Source: Oscillospiraceae bacterium (GTDB lineage Bacteria; Bacillota; Clostridia; Oscillospirales; CAG-272). Taken from it: a DNA stretch of 35,965 bases. Location of the stretch: the NCBI GenBank assembly GCA_015065105.1, contig SVQZ01000003.1:99303-135267 (forward strand), given 5' to 3'. Both the position numbers and the translations under genes were made by a program. Below the pieces are notes generated by a model. The model did not search any database, was not told the DNA's origin, and saw nothing but the letters and a program-made list of their open reading frames with translations. This document shows positions 24,228-33,006 of this stretch, in pieces; the first letter of the stretch is position 1, and each line of letters begins with the position of its first letter.

Positions 24228-24313
24228 TTATGGGAAATTGCTTCAATTTGTGTGAATTGTTTGCAACGCAGAAACGGACGGGAAGCTATGTGTTACGATG
24301 AGCGGAGCCGTCC
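24228..24313 (+). repeat. Possible diverged F3 unit
   Basis: It begins TATGGGAAATTGCTTC directly after a terminator, as F3 units do (TATAGGAAATTGCTTT), and has GGACGGG..GAGCCGTCCTTT as a terminal hairpin-like end. The middle does not align well by eye. The rest of the intergenic space to 24404 is AT-rich with no gene. Confidence 0.3.
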
Positions 24314-24404
24314 TTTAAATATAAATAAATTATTGCCGAAAATTTTTGAAAATGTGTTGAAATTATTTTAAAAGTGTGATATTATTATAATATTATTGAA
24401 AAAA

Positions 24405-25211
24405 TTAAATATTCAGCATATTTTTTGCATTTTTCCAAAGAATATTGTCCTTTTCGTCATCCGTTAAGGGCAGATCTTTTAAAAGCTCAACGAATTTCTT
24501 CTGGGGTGCCCAGGGTGAATCGGTGGCAAAGAGTATTTTATCAGAGCCATGTGCTTTTATAAGCCGGACCGTCTTATCCCCGGAAATGCGGTCAAGCATT
24601 ACCGCGGTGTCAAGATAGAACATCTTTCCCGCGATCATTTCCATGACCTTATCGGTCTCGTCAAGACTTCCCAGATGGGCTAAAATAATGCTTGCCCTTT
24701 CAGGCTCCTTACCGCAGTACACCTTGTCGTACATATCAAGGATGCGTTCGGGTGTGGCACGTACCACCTCGGGGAAGGCGGGATCAAGACCGGCATGGGT
24801 AACAACGAATAAGCCGGTTTTAACGCAGTGCTTTATTATGCGTATATATCTTTCGTCATTTATAAAGCTGCCCTGGTAATCGGGATGTATCTTTACCCCC
24901 TTAAGTCCGAGTGACTTTATATACTCGAGCTTTTCTTCGGGTGAATCGCATTCTGGATGTATTCCTCCGAACGAGATTATTCCGTCCTTACCGTTGGTTT
25001 CGGCGGCATATTTGTTGACAGTTTCAAATTGCTTGACGGCGGTCATAACGGGAAGCACTACCGAAATATCAATATCCGCATCCTTCATAGAGTCCTTAAG
25101 ACCTTGAAGCGTTCCGTTAGTATTTGCCTTTGTGCCGTGGGATTCAAGAAGGGAAATGGTGCGTTCGGCTATCCTGTCGGGAAAATTGTGGGTATGGAAA
25201 TCTATTATCAT
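24405..25211 (-). CDS. Amidohydrolase-family (amidohydrolase 2) metal-dependent hydrolase
   Basis: This 268-aa TIM-barrel protein has the metal-binding start IDFHTHNFPD, GVKIHPDYQG, VVTHAGLDP, AHLG and the distal aspartate motif FATDSPW. These place it in the amidohydrolase 2 group, which includes ACMSD-like decarboxylases and lactone or amide hydrolases. The reaction cannot be fixed. It is a single gene, minus strand, with an AAAGGA site, convergent with the solute-binding gene and divergent from paaK. It may belong to neither neighbour group functionally. Confidence 0.83.
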   Translation of the reverse strand: MIIDFHTHNFPDRIAERTISLLESHGTKANTNGTLQGLKDSMKDADIDISVVLPVMTAVKQFETVNKYAAETNGKDGIISFGGIHPECDSPEEKLEYIKSLGLKGVKIHPDYQGSFINDERYIRIIKHCVKTGLFVVTHAGLDPAFPEVVRATPERILDMYDKVYCGKEPERASIILAHLGSLDETDKVMEMIAGKMFYLDTAVMLDRISGDKTVRLIKAHGSDKILFATDSPWAPQKKFVELLKDLPLTDDEKDNILWKNAKNMLNI

Positions 25212-25317
25212 ATTTCTGTCCTTTCATTTTGCTGAATATATTTTATAACGGTTTTACACTTTTTTCAATATAAATAAGTAAAAAAATATAAAAAATAAAA
25301 AACAGAGAGGTAACACG

Positions 25318-26622
25318 ATGTTTTTTCAAAAGGATATAGAAACAATGCCTCGTAAAAAGATCGAGGAATTACAGCTTGAAAGATTAAAGTACATAGTTGA
25401 TTACTGTATCAAAAACGTACCCTTTTATGCGAAGAGACTTGGGGAGGCGGGAGTTACCGCAGAAAAGATAAAGTCTCTTTCGGATATTCAGTATATCCCC
25501 TATACCAATAAGAGCGATATAAGAGATAACTATCCCTTCGGTATGTTCGGTAAGCCCATGAAGGATATCGTACGTATCCACGCAAGCAGCGGTACAACAG
25601 GCAAGCCTACCGTTGTAGGATATACAAGAAACGATATCAATAATTGGAGCGACTGCGTAGCACGTCTCTGCATGGCAGTAGGCGTAACAGACGAAGACGT
25701 TGCCCAGATATCCTTCGGCTACGGACTTTTCACAGGCGCTTTGGGTCTTCACTACGGTCTTGAAAAGATCGGCTGTTCTGTTATTCCGATATCCTCGGGT
25801 AATACTGAAAAGCAGGCAATGATATTGAAGGACTTCGGCGCATCGGTGCTTGTAAGCACACCCTCCTATGCAATGTATATGAGTGAGGTAGCCCATGAAA
25901 TGGGTATCTCAAATGATGAGCTCAACCTCCGTATAGGTCTTTTCGGCTCCGAAGGCTGTACAAACGAGCTCCGCGATAAGATAGAAAAGGGCTTCGGTCT
26001 TTTCTCCACCGATAACTACGGTATGTCCGAGCTTATGGGTCCCGGTGTTTCGGGCGAATGTCAGTACCGCTGCGGTCTCCACTTTGCGGAGGACCACTTC
26101 CTTCCCGAGATCATAGACAGCACAACAGGCGAGCGTAAGAACGAGGGCGAGTACGGAGAGCTTGTTATCACTACCCTTACAAAAGAGGGTATCCCGATGC
26201 TTCGTTACCGTACAAAGGATATAACCAAGCTTACCTATGACGAATGTAAGTGCGGCAGGACCCATGCGAGAATGGATAAGGTCAGCGGCAGAAGCGACGA
26301 TATGCTTAAGATCAGAGGTGTTAACGTATTCCCCTCACAGATCGAAAGCGTTATGGCAAACATCGAGGGCATCTCACCCCACTACGAGCTTGTTCTTACC
26401 CGTAAGAACTATACAGATTACCTCGAGGTAAGGATCGAGATCACCGATGAAAGCCTTCTTGTTAACTATAAGAAACTTGATGAATTACGTCAGCTTGCCG
26501 TTGCAAAGCTTAAGACGGTGCTCGGCATCACCGCAAAGGTAGTTCTCGTTGCTCCCAAGACCATCAAGCGTTACGAGGGCAAAGCAAAGAGAATCGTAGA
26601 TTTAAGAAACGAAAATCAGTAA
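25318..26622 (+). CDS. paaK: Phenylacetate-CoA ligase family protein
   Basis: This 434-aa ANL-superfamily enzyme has the P-loop-like AMP motif SSGTTGKPTVVGYT (about 90-103), FSTDNYGMSELMGPG (A5 region), YRTKDI and the C-terminal swivel domain with VNVFPSQIE and a final Lys-rich KRYEGKAKRI. PaaK enzymes make aryl-acetyl-CoA from phenylacetate or indoleacetate and ATP. Next to iorAB the likely physiological direction is the reverse: aryl-acetyl-CoA made by the oxidoreductase is turned into aryl acetate with ATP gained, as proposed for archaeal and clostridial amino-acid fermenters. It starts the four-gene operon with a GAGAGG site; iorA follows after 14 bases. Confidence 0.92.
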   Translation: MFFQKDIETMPRKKIEELQLERLKYIVDYCIKNVPFYAKRLGEAGVTAEKIKSLSDIQYIPYTNKSDIRDNYPFGMFGKPMKDIVRIHASSGTTGKPTVVGYTRNDINNWSDCVARLCMAVGVTDEDVAQISFGYGLFTGALGLHYGLEKIGCSVIPISSGNTEKQAMILKDFGASVLVSTPSYAMYMSEVAHEMGISNDELNLRIGLFGSEGCTNELRDKIEKGFGLFSTDNYGMSELMGPGVSGECQYRCGLHFAEDHFLPEIIDSTTGERKNEGEYGELVITTLTKEGIPMLRYRTKDITKLTYDECKCGRTHARMDKVSGRSDDMLKIRGVNVFPSQIESVMANIEGISPHYELVLTRKNYTDYLEVRIEITDESLLVNYKKLDELRQLAVAKLKTVLGITAKVVLVAPKTIKRYEGKAKRIVDLRNENQ

Positions 26623-26636
26623 AGGATATAAACGTA

Positions 26637-28376
26637 ATGAATAAAGAACTTATGATAGGCAACGCCGCGGTTGCCAGAGGTCTCTATGAGGCAGGCTGTA
26701 CCTTTGTTTCCAGCTATCCCGGTACACCCTCCACCGAGATAACGGAGTTCGCGGCGCTTTATGACGAAATATATGCAGAATGGGCTCCCAACGAAAAGGT
26801 TGCAATGGAGGTTGCCTTTGGCGGTTCTCTCTCAGGCAAACGTTCCTGCTGCTGTATGAAGCACGTTGGTCTTAACGTTGCGGCAGACCCCCTCTTCACC
26901 ATGTCTTATACAGGTGTAAACGCAGGTCTCGTTATCTGTGTTGCCGATGACCCCGGTATGCACTCCTCTCAGAATGAGCAGGATTCCCGTCACCATGCAA
27001 TAGCTTCGAAGATACCTATGGTTGAAGCAAGCGATTCCATGGAAACGATAGAATTTATTAAAAAGGCTTTTGAAATATCCGAAAAGTATGATACCCCCGT
27101 TCTTTTCCGTACCTGCACGCGTATTGCTCACTCCCAGAGCATCGTTACACTCGGTGATAGAAATGCGGTAGAGGATAAGCCCTACGTAAAGGACATGGAC
27201 AAATACATAATGATGCCCGCAAAGGCTATCAAGCGTCACCCTATCGTTGAGCAGAGAACTCTTGATCTCGTAACTTTAGCAGAAACCGATTATATCAACC
27301 GTGTAGAAAAGGGAACTGATAATAAGATCGGTATTATTACCGCAGGCAGCGGATATCAGTACGTTAAGGAAGTGATGGGTGACAAAGCAAGCGTGCTTAA
27401 GTTAGGTATGCTTAATCCTCTCCCCGTTGAGCTTATAAAGAGCTTTGCGGCTTCTGTAGAAAGAGTTATCGTTGTTGAGGAGCTTGATCCCATCATCGAA
27501 AACCATTGTAAGGCTATAGGTGTAGAGGTTGAAGGCAAGAATCTCTTCAGTCTTATGGGTGAGTTCACGCAGAAGACTGTTGCAAAGGCTCTCGGAGTAT
27601 TTGACAACAGATCTGTTGCTCTCGACGAGGCTATTCCCGTACGTCCTCCCATGATGTGCGCAGGCTGTCCTCACAGAGGTATCTACTATACTCTCGCAAA
27701 GAATAAGTGTACGGTGCTCGGCGATATCGGATGCTACACCCTCGGCGCACAGCCTCCGCTCTGTGCTATGGATATGACCCTTTGTATGGGTGCTTCTATC
27801 TCCGGTGCCCACGGCTTTACCAAGGCTGATCCCGAAAAGGCGAAAAAGACGGTTGCGGTAATAGGCGACTCCACCTTTATGCATTCGGGTATGACAGGTC
27901 TTGTAAACGTAAGCTATAACGCTTCAAATACAACAACAATAATTCTCGATAACTCTATTACAGGTATGACAGGCCACCAGCAGAACCCCACAACAGGCTA
28001 TAACCTTAAGGGCGACGTTGCGGCAAAGGTTGATCTTGAAGCACTCTGCCATGCTCTCGGCATCAACAGAGTCAAGGTGGTTGACCCTTACGATCTCAAG
28101 GAATGCGATAAGGTATTAAAGGAAGAATTGGCGGCAGAGGAGCCCTCCGTTATCATTTCCCGCCGTCCCTGCGTGCTTCTTAAGTACGTTAAGCCCCAAA
28201 AAGCGCTCGTGGTTAACAAGGATAAGTGTAAGAGCTGTAAGGCTTGTATGAAATTAGGCTGTCCTGCGATCAGTATGCATGACGGCAAGGCGGCAATTGA
28301 CGCAACTCTCTGCGTTGGCTGTGACGTTTGTCAGCAGCTCTGTCCCTTCGATGCTATAGAAAAGGCTGGTGAATGA
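26637..28376 (+). CDS. iorA: Indolepyruvate:ferredoxin oxidoreductase, alpha subunit
   Basis: This 579-aa protein has the N-terminal pyrimidine-binding domain (SSYPGTPSTEITEF; CMKHVGLNVAADPLF), a middle transketolase-type region and the TPP/Mg site (GDIGCYTLGAQPPL, later AVIGDSTFMHSG and NSITGMTGHQQNP). The C-terminal ferredoxin domain has two [4Fe-4S] motifs, CKSCKACMKLGCP and CVGCDVCQQLCP. It oxidatively decarboxylates indolepyruvate and other aryl pyruvates to acyl-CoA and reduces ferredoxin, which Rnf can reoxidise. Its stop lies just before the iorB start. Length and domain order are normal for IorA. Confidence 0.95.
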   Translation: MNKELMIGNAAVARGLYEAGCTFVSSYPGTPSTEITEFAALYDEIYAEWAPNEKVAMEVAFGGSLSGKRSCCCMKHVGLNVAADPLFTMSYTGVNAGLVICVADDPGMHSSQNEQDSRHHAIASKIPMVEASDSMETIEFIKKAFEISEKYDTPVLFRTCTRIAHSQSIVTLGDRNAVEDKPYVKDMDKYIMMPAKAIKRHPIVEQRTLDLVTLAETDYINRVEKGTDNKIGIITAGSGYQYVKEVMGDKASVLKLGMLNPLPVELIKSFAASVERVIVVEELDPIIENHCKAIGVEVEGKNLFSLMGEFTQKTVAKALGVFDNRSVALDEAIPVRPPMMCAGCPHRGIYYTLAKNKCTVLGDIGCYTLGAQPPLCAMDMTLCMGASISGAHGFTKADPEKAKKTVAVIGDSTFMHSGMTGLVNVSYNASNTTTIILDNSITGMTGHQQNPTTGYNLKGDVAAKVDLEALCHALGINRVKVVDPYDLKECDKVLKEELAAEEPSVIISRRPCVLLKYVKPQKALVVNKDKCKSCKACMKLGCPAISMHDGKAAIDATLCVGCDVCQQLCPFDAIEKAGE

Positions 28377-28377
28377 T

Positions 28378-28950
28378 ATGAAAACTACCAACGTAATGAT
28401 TGTAGGTGTAGGCGGTCAGGGATCTCTGCTTGCAAGTAAACTTTTAGGTAAGCTTCTTGTGGGTGAGGGCTATGACGTTAAGGTTTCCGAGGTTCACGGT
28501 ATGAGTCAGCGCGGAGGCTCGGTCGTTACCTACGTCCGCTTCGGCGAAAAGGTTTATTCACCCATTATCGACGAGGGCGAGGCTGATTATATCGTTTCCT
28601 TTGAAAAGCTTGAGGGTGCAAGATATATAAGCGCACTTAAAGATGGCGGTACTCTCGTTGTAAATACACAGCAGATCGACCCCATGCCGGTTATTATCGG
28701 AAGCGCACAGTATCCTTCCGATATCCTTGACAAGGTTGAGGAAAAGGGAGTTAAGGTAGATAGGCTCGATGCTCTTTCACTCGCAAACGAGGCAGGAAGC
28801 TCAAAGGCAGTCAATATCGTTCTTATGGGACGTCTTGCCAAGCATACCGCTATTCCTTACGAAAAATGGATAAATGCTATCGAAGCCACTGTTAAGCCTG
28901 CATTTATCGAGCTTAATAAAAAGGCTTTCGAGCTTGGATATAACAGCTAA
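28378..28950 (+). CDS. iorB: Indolepyruvate:ferredoxin oxidoreductase, beta subunit
   Basis: This 190-aa protein is the gamma-type domain of 2-oxoacid:ferredoxin oxidoreductases, with the nucleotide-loop start NVMIVGVGGQGSLLASKLL and EVHGMSQRGGSV. It completes the IorAB enzyme and contributes CoA binding. The frame opens at a GTG (28369) inside iorA, but the ATG at 28378, one base after the iorA stop, gives the standard N-terminus. Close spacing indicates coupled translation. Confidence 0.93.
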   Translation: MKTTNVMIVGVGGQGSLLASKLLGKLLVGEGYDVKVSEVHGMSQRGGSVVTYVRFGEKVYSPIIDEGEADYIVSFEKLEGARYISALKDGGTLVVNTQQIDPMPVIIGSAQYPSDILDKVEEKGVKVDRLDALSLANEAGSSKAVNIVLMGRLAKHTAIPYEKWINAIEATVKPAFIELNKKAFELGYNS

Positions 28951-28964
28951 AGGAGGAAAAAAGA

Positions 28965-29396
28965 ATGGCAATCAAACAGCTTTCCGTATTTGTGGAAAAT
29001 AAGAAGGGAACACTTGTTGAAATTACAGAAGCGCTTTCACACGCAGGCGTTGATATCAGAGCAATGCTTTTGGCAGACACTCAGGATTTCGGAATTCTCC
29101 GCCTTGTTGTGTCGGATGCAGAGAAGGCTGCGGCTGCTCTTAAAAATGCAAACTGCATGGTAACCATCAACGAAGTGGTTGCGGTTTGCGTTGACGATAC
29201 GGCGGGTAATCTCTCGCAGGTTGTTCGTCTTATGACAGATAACGACATAGATATCGAGTATATGTATGCGTTTATCACTATCTCCAAACAGTATGCTTAC
29301 GTTGTATTCCGCGTTGAGGACAATGATTACGTAAGCAAGCTCCTTTCGGATAACGGAGTTAAGCTCGTTACACAAGAGGATATAGATAATCTTTAA
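28965..29396 (+). CDS. ACT-domain regulatory protein
   Basis: This 143-aa protein consists of two ACT domains (about 4-66 and 72-140). The first starts KQLSVFVENKKGTLVEITEAL, given as KQLSVFVENKKG and TLVEITEAL; the second contains GNLSQVVRLMTDNDIDIEYMY, given as GNLSQVVRLM and TDNDIDIEYMY. ACT pairs bind amino acids, so it is a probable sensor of aromatic or branched amino acids for this pathway. This gene regularly follows paaK-iorAB in Clostridia. A perfect AAGGAGG site precedes it and a terminator overlaps its stop codon. The mode of action, enzyme binding or transcription, is unknown. Confidence 0.88.
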   Translation: MAIKQLSVFVENKKGTLVEITEALSHAGVDIRAMLLADTQDFGILRLVVSDAEKAAAALKNANCMVTINEVVAVCVDDTAGNLSQVVRLMTDNDIDIEYMYAFITISKQYAYVVFRVEDNDYVSKLLSDNGVKLVTQEDIDNL

Positions 29397-29420
29397 AAAG
29401 CACCCTTCGGGGTGCTTTTT
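29395..29420 (+). terminator. Terminator of the paaK-iorAB operon
   Basis: AAAAAGCACCC, TTCG tetraloop, exact complement with five T's; its A-run overlaps the ACT-gene stop. Confidence 0.88.
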
Positions 29421-29509
29421 GCTGTGTAAGCTTGATCATATGTATTTGTAATGAATGAAAATCCCGTAATTATCAATAATTTGTAAATAAACCAAATCCT
29501 TCTTGATTT

Positions 29510-29538
29510 TTGACAAAACGCTATATATAATATATAAG
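29510..29538 (+). promoter_or_regulatory. Promoter of the oxaloacetate decarboxylase operon
   Basis: TTGACA (29510-29515), 17 bases, TATAAG (29533-29538). A leader of about 80 AT-rich bases follows, ending in GGAGGT before oadG. I see no riboswitch fold in it. Confidence 0.72.
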
Positions 29539-29623
29539 GAATAATTTTTTGTTTAAGTTACATAATACTATATTATGAAGCAAAAAACGATAATTATATA
29601 ATAAGGTATATGGAGGTACTTTA

Positions 29624-29902
29624 ATGGCGAACATCGGCATGGGAACTGTTATACTTTTGGGTATGGGAACAGTATTCGTAGGCTTGGTATGTATAGTAAT
29701 ACTTATCAGCATAATGAACCTGTTTTTCAAAAATCAGAAGCCCAAGGCAGAGCCCAAAACAGCAAATTCTGCTCCTGCTTCGTCCGGTGATGAAAGATTG
29801 GACAGCGAAACAGTAGCGGCCGTATCTGCGGCATTGGCGGAAACAATGGGTAAGGACGTTTCTGCAATAAGAATAACATCTATAAAAAAAGTTGATCAGT
29901 GA
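29624..29902 (+). CDS. oadG: Na+-transporting decarboxylase gamma subunit (OadG-like)
   Basis: This 92-aa protein has one N-terminal membrane helix (about 8-32, GMGTVFVGLVCIVILISIMN), a Pro/Ala linker and a soluble tail with the motif DERLDSETVAAVSAALAETMG. OadG-type subunits hold the decarboxylase complex together and join the carboxyltransferase to the membrane pump. It is first in the operon G-biotin carrier-B-A. The biotin-carrier gene begins 10 bases after its stop. Confidence 0.85.
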   Translation: MANIGMGTVILLGMGTVFVGLVCIVILISIMNLFFKNQKPKAEPKTANSAPASSGDERLDSETVAAVSAALAETMGKDVSAIRITSIKKVDQ

Positions 29903-29912
29903 GGTATTAAAA

Positions 29913-30251
29913 ATGAGAAGATTCAGAGTTAACGTAAACGGAAACGAATATGACATTACAGTAGAAGAGCTTGATGCGTCTGCGGCAAAGTCTGCGCCCA
30001 AGGCAGCACCCAAGTCCGCGCCCAAGGCAGCTCCTGCAGGCGGTGAAGCAGTTAATAGCCCTATGCCCGGAACCATCCTTAAGGTGAACGTAAATAACGG
30101 TGACAGCGTTAAAAAGGGACAGGTACTTATGATTCTTGAGGCTATGAAGATGGAAAATGAGATCATGTGCCCCTGCGACGGTAAGGTAACTGTTAACGTT
30201 GCAAACGGTGCAACCGTAGAATCCGGCTCTCTTCTTTGCACAATTGCATAA
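29913..30251 (+). CDS. Biotin carboxyl carrier protein of the Na+ decarboxylase
   Basis: This 112-aa protein has a short N-terminal part (MRRFRVNVNGNEYDITVEEL), an Ala/Pro/Lys-rich flexible linker (about 28-47) and a biotinyl domain with the biotin motif EAMKMEN, whose Lys carries biotin. In this organism the carrier is separate from the carboxyltransferase; in the enterobacterial enzyme both are fused in OadA. Carboxybiotin shuttles from OadA to OadB. The frame opens earlier at a TTG inside oadG, but the ATG at 29913 with GTGAGGT upstream is the real start. Confidence 0.9.
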   Translation: MRRFRVNVNGNEYDITVEELDASAAKSAPKAAPKSAPKAAPAGGEAVNSPMPGTILKVNVNNGDSVKKGQVLMILEAMKMENEIMCPCDGKVTVNVANGATVESGSLLCTIA

Positions 30252-30269
30252 GCTTCGGAGGTCGTATAA

Positions 30270-31559
30270 ATGTTAGAAACGATCACAAACTTTTTGAATC
30301 AAACAGGATTCTCTATGATCGCGGACAATTGGAAGGTCCTTGTAATGATCGTAATTTCTCTTGGTTTGATGTATCTTGCAATAGTAAAGAAATTTGAACC
30401 CCTTTTGCTTCTTCCCATTGCATTCGGTATGCTTATGACAAACCTTCCCGGTGCTGAAATGTTTCACGAGGCATTCTTCTCCGGCGGTCACGTTCATTGG
30501 GATCTTATCGGAGGAAAAGAGATAACTAAGGAGCTTATTTCGCAGTTTAGTGCTGACGGTGCTACCGATGCCGTGATCGCACAGCTTACAGCAAATCTCG
30601 GCCATAGCATTTCTGTCGGTCTTATCGATATTCTTTACCTCGGTGTAAAGCTTGGAATATATCCCTGCCTTATCTTTATCGGTGTAGGCGCAATGACAGA
30701 CTTCGGTCCCCTTATAGCAAACCCCAAGAGCCTTATCCTCGGTGCGGCTGCACAGGTTGGTATCTTCCTTGCATATATCGGAGCTATTCTTTTAGGAAAA
30801 TATGTTCCCGGTATCGATTTCGGTCCCAAGGAAGCGGCTTCTATAGGTATAATCGGCGGTGCCGACGGACCTACAGCTATTTTTGTAACCTCTAAACTTG
30901 CTCCCGCGCTTTTAGGGCCTATTGCGGTTGCCGCATACTCTTACATGGCGCTCGTTCCCGTAATTCAGCCTCCGATAATGAAGGCTCTTACAACAAAGAA
31001 GGAAAGAAGCATCGTTATGAAGGAGCTTCGTCCCGTATCAAAGACACAGAAGATCATCTTCCCCTTCGTTGTAATAATATTTGTATCCTTGCTCGTTCCT
31101 TCCGCGGCTCCTCTCGTTGGATGCCTTATGCTCGGTAACCTTATGAGAGAATGCGGTGTTGTTGAAAGACTTGCAAAGACTGTTCAGAACGAGCTTATGA
31201 ATATCGTTACCATTTTCCTCGGTGTATCTGTAGGTGCTACCGCTACGGCGGCTACCTTCCTTGCTCCTGCTACACTCGGTATCATGGCAATGGGTATCGT
31301 TGCATTCTGCTGCGGTACGGCAGGAGGACTTCTCCTTGCTAAGTTTATGAACCTCTTCCTTCCCAAGGGTAAGAAGATCAATCCCCTTATCGGTTCCGCG
31401 GGTGTTTCCGCAGTTCCCATGGCGGCAAGAGTTTCTCAGGTTGTTGGTCAGAAGGAAAATCCTTCCAACTTCCTTCTTATGCACGCAATGGGTCCCAACG
31501 TTGCAGGCGTTATAGGCTCTGCTATTGCGGCAGGTGTTCTTATCGCTCTCTTTGGCTAA
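30270..31559 (+). CDS. oadB: Na+-transporting oxaloacetate/methylmalonyl-CoA decarboxylase beta subunit
   Basis: This 429-aa polytopic membrane protein decarboxylates carboxybiotin and exports Na+. The conserved GIIGGADGPTAIFVTSKLAP (about 191-210), with the functional Asp in GGADGP, and the second motif VGATATAATFLAPATLG identify the family. About nine to eleven membrane segments are visible. The carboxyltransferase gene downstream suggests that the substrate is oxaloacetate. GGAGG precedes the start. The export of Na+ could drive Na+-coupled transporters and complements Rnf. Confidence 0.94.
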   Translation: MLETITNFLNQTGFSMIADNWKVLVMIVISLGLMYLAIVKKFEPLLLLPIAFGMLMTNLPGAEMFHEAFFSGGHVHWDLIGGKEITKELISQFSADGATDAVIAQLTANLGHSISVGLIDILYLGVKLGIYPCLIFIGVGAMTDFGPLIANPKSLILGAAAQVGIFLAYIGAILLGKYVPGIDFGPKEAASIGIIGGADGPTAIFVTSKLAPALLGPIAVAAYSYMALVPVIQPPIMKALTTKKERSIVMKELRPVSKTQKIIFPFVVIIFVSLLVPSAAPLVGCLMLGNLMRECGVVERLAKTVQNELMNIVTIFLGVSVGATATAATFLAPATLGIMAMGIVAFCCGTAGGLLLAKFMNLFLPKGKKINPLIGSAGVSAVPMAARVSQVVGQKENPSNFLLMHAMGPNVAGVIGSAIAAGVLIALFG

Positions 31560-31578
31560 TATTGGAGGATAAAATAAT

Positions 31579-32979
31579 ATGGCAAAGCAGTTATATATAA
31601 CAGATACAATTCTTCGTGATGCCCATCAGTCTCAGGCGGCAACACGAATGAGAGTTGAGGATATGCTCCCCGCTTGCGAGATCCTTGACAGCATTGGTTA
31701 TTGGTCTCTTGAATGCTGGGGCGGTGCAACCTTCGACTCCTGTATGAGATTCTTAAACGAGGATCCCTGGGAGCGTCTTCGCAAGCTTAAGGCGGCGCTT
31801 CCCAAAACAAGACTTCAGATGCTTTTCCGCGGACAGAACATCCTCGGCTATAAGCATTATGCAGATGACGTAGTTGATGCCTTCTGCCGTAAGTCTATAG
31901 AAAACGGAATCGACGTTGTCCGTGTGTTCGATGCACTCAACGACGTTCGTAACCTTGAGCAGGCAATGAAATCCATCAAAAAGTACGGTGCTGTCTGTGA
32001 GGCAGCTATAAGCTATACCACAAGTCCCGTTCACAATACAGAGTATTTCGTCAAGCTTGCAAAAACTCTTGAGCAGATGGGCGCAGACGTTATCTGTATC
32101 AAGGATATGGCAAACCTTCTTCTCCCCATGGACGCTTACCGTCTTGTTAAGAGATTAAAGGAAAACGTAAGCTGTCCCATCCACCTCCATACCCATAACA
32201 CCACAGGTACAGGAGATATGACCAACCTTATGGCGGCTCAGGCAGGTGTTGATATTGTGGATACTGCGCTTTCTCCCTTGGCAAACGGTACTGCACAGCC
32301 CTCAACCGAAGCACTTGTTGCAACTCTTAAGGGAACGGACAGAGATACAGGTCTTGACCTTGGTATGTTAAGTAAGGCAGCAGAGCATTTCAGAGGTGTT
32401 GCCGGCAAGCTTAAGGAACAGGGAAGCCTTGACCCCAAGGTTCTTAACGTTGATACAAACACTCTTCTTTATCAGGTACCCGGCGGTATGCTTTCCAACC
32501 TCCTTTCCCAGCTCAAGCAGGCGAATGCAGAGGATAAGTACTACGAGGTTCTTGCTGAGATCCCGAGAGTACGAAAGGATTGCGGATATCCCCCTCTCGT
32601 AACTCCCACCAGCCAGATAGTAGGTACACAGGCTGTTTTCAATATCATCGGCGGCGAGCGTTATAAGATGATAACAAAGGAAACAAAGGGTCTGTTACGC
32701 GGTGAGTACGGTCAGGTTCCCGGTGAGGTAAACGAAGAGGTCCGCCGTAAGGCAATAGGTAACGATGAGGTTATCACCTGCCGTCCCGCCGACCTTCTTT
32801 CTCCCGAGCTTGCAAAGTACGCAGAGGAAGCAAAGGAGCTTGCAAGATGCGAGGAAGACGTGCTTTCATACGCTCTCTTCCCTCAGGTTGCCTCCAAGTT
32901 CTTGGCTGAAAGAAATAATCCCACAAAGAAGGAAGAGCCCAAGGACGACAGCGTTCGTACACTTTACGTTGAATATTAA
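31579..32979 (+). CDS. oadA: Oxaloacetate decarboxylase alpha subunit / pyruvate carboxylase 5S-type carboxyltransferase
   Basis: This 466-aa enzyme transfers CO2 from oxaloacetate to biotin. Motifs: DTILRDAHQSQAATRMR near the N-terminus with metal ligand D14, the carbamylated-lysine site CIKDMANLL (K175), and HLHTHNTTGTGD with metal ligands H204 and H206. The C-terminal half is the conserved PYC/OADA domain. It lacks a fused biotin domain; the tail ends KKEEPKDDSVRTLYVEY, and the carrier is the separate gene at 29913. The same family also includes the 5S subunit of transcarboxylase and PYC subunit B; the adjacent oadB and oadG favour the sodium pump. Confidence 0.93.
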   Translation: MAKQLYITDTILRDAHQSQAATRMRVEDMLPACEILDSIGYWSLECWGGATFDSCMRFLNEDPWERLRKLKAALPKTRLQMLFRGQNILGYKHYADDVVDAFCRKSIENGIDVVRVFDALNDVRNLEQAMKSIKKYGAVCEAAISYTTSPVHNTEYFVKLAKTLEQMGADVICIKDMANLLLPMDAYRLVKRLKENVSCPIHLHTHNTTGTGDMTNLMAAQAGVDIVDTALSPLANGTAQPSTEALVATLKGTDRDTGLDLGMLSKAAEHFRGVAGKLKEQGSLDPKVLNVDTNTLLYQVPGGMLSNLLSQLKQANAEDKYYEVLAEIPRVRKDCGYPPLVTPTSQIVGTQAVFNIIGGERYKMITKETKGLLRGEYGQVPGEVNEEVRRKAIGNDEVITCRPADLLSPELAKYAEEAKELARCEEDVLSYALFPQVASKFLAERNNPTKKEEPKDDSVRTLYVEY

Positions 32980-33005
32980 AAAAAGCACCTTCGGGTGCTT
33001 TTTTT
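32978..33005 (+). terminator. Terminator of the oad operon
   Basis: AAAAAAGCACC, TTC, then GGGTGCTTTTTT. Its A-run overlaps the oadA stop codon. The first F3 repeat unit begins at its end. Confidence 0.9.
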
Positions 33006-33006
33006 A

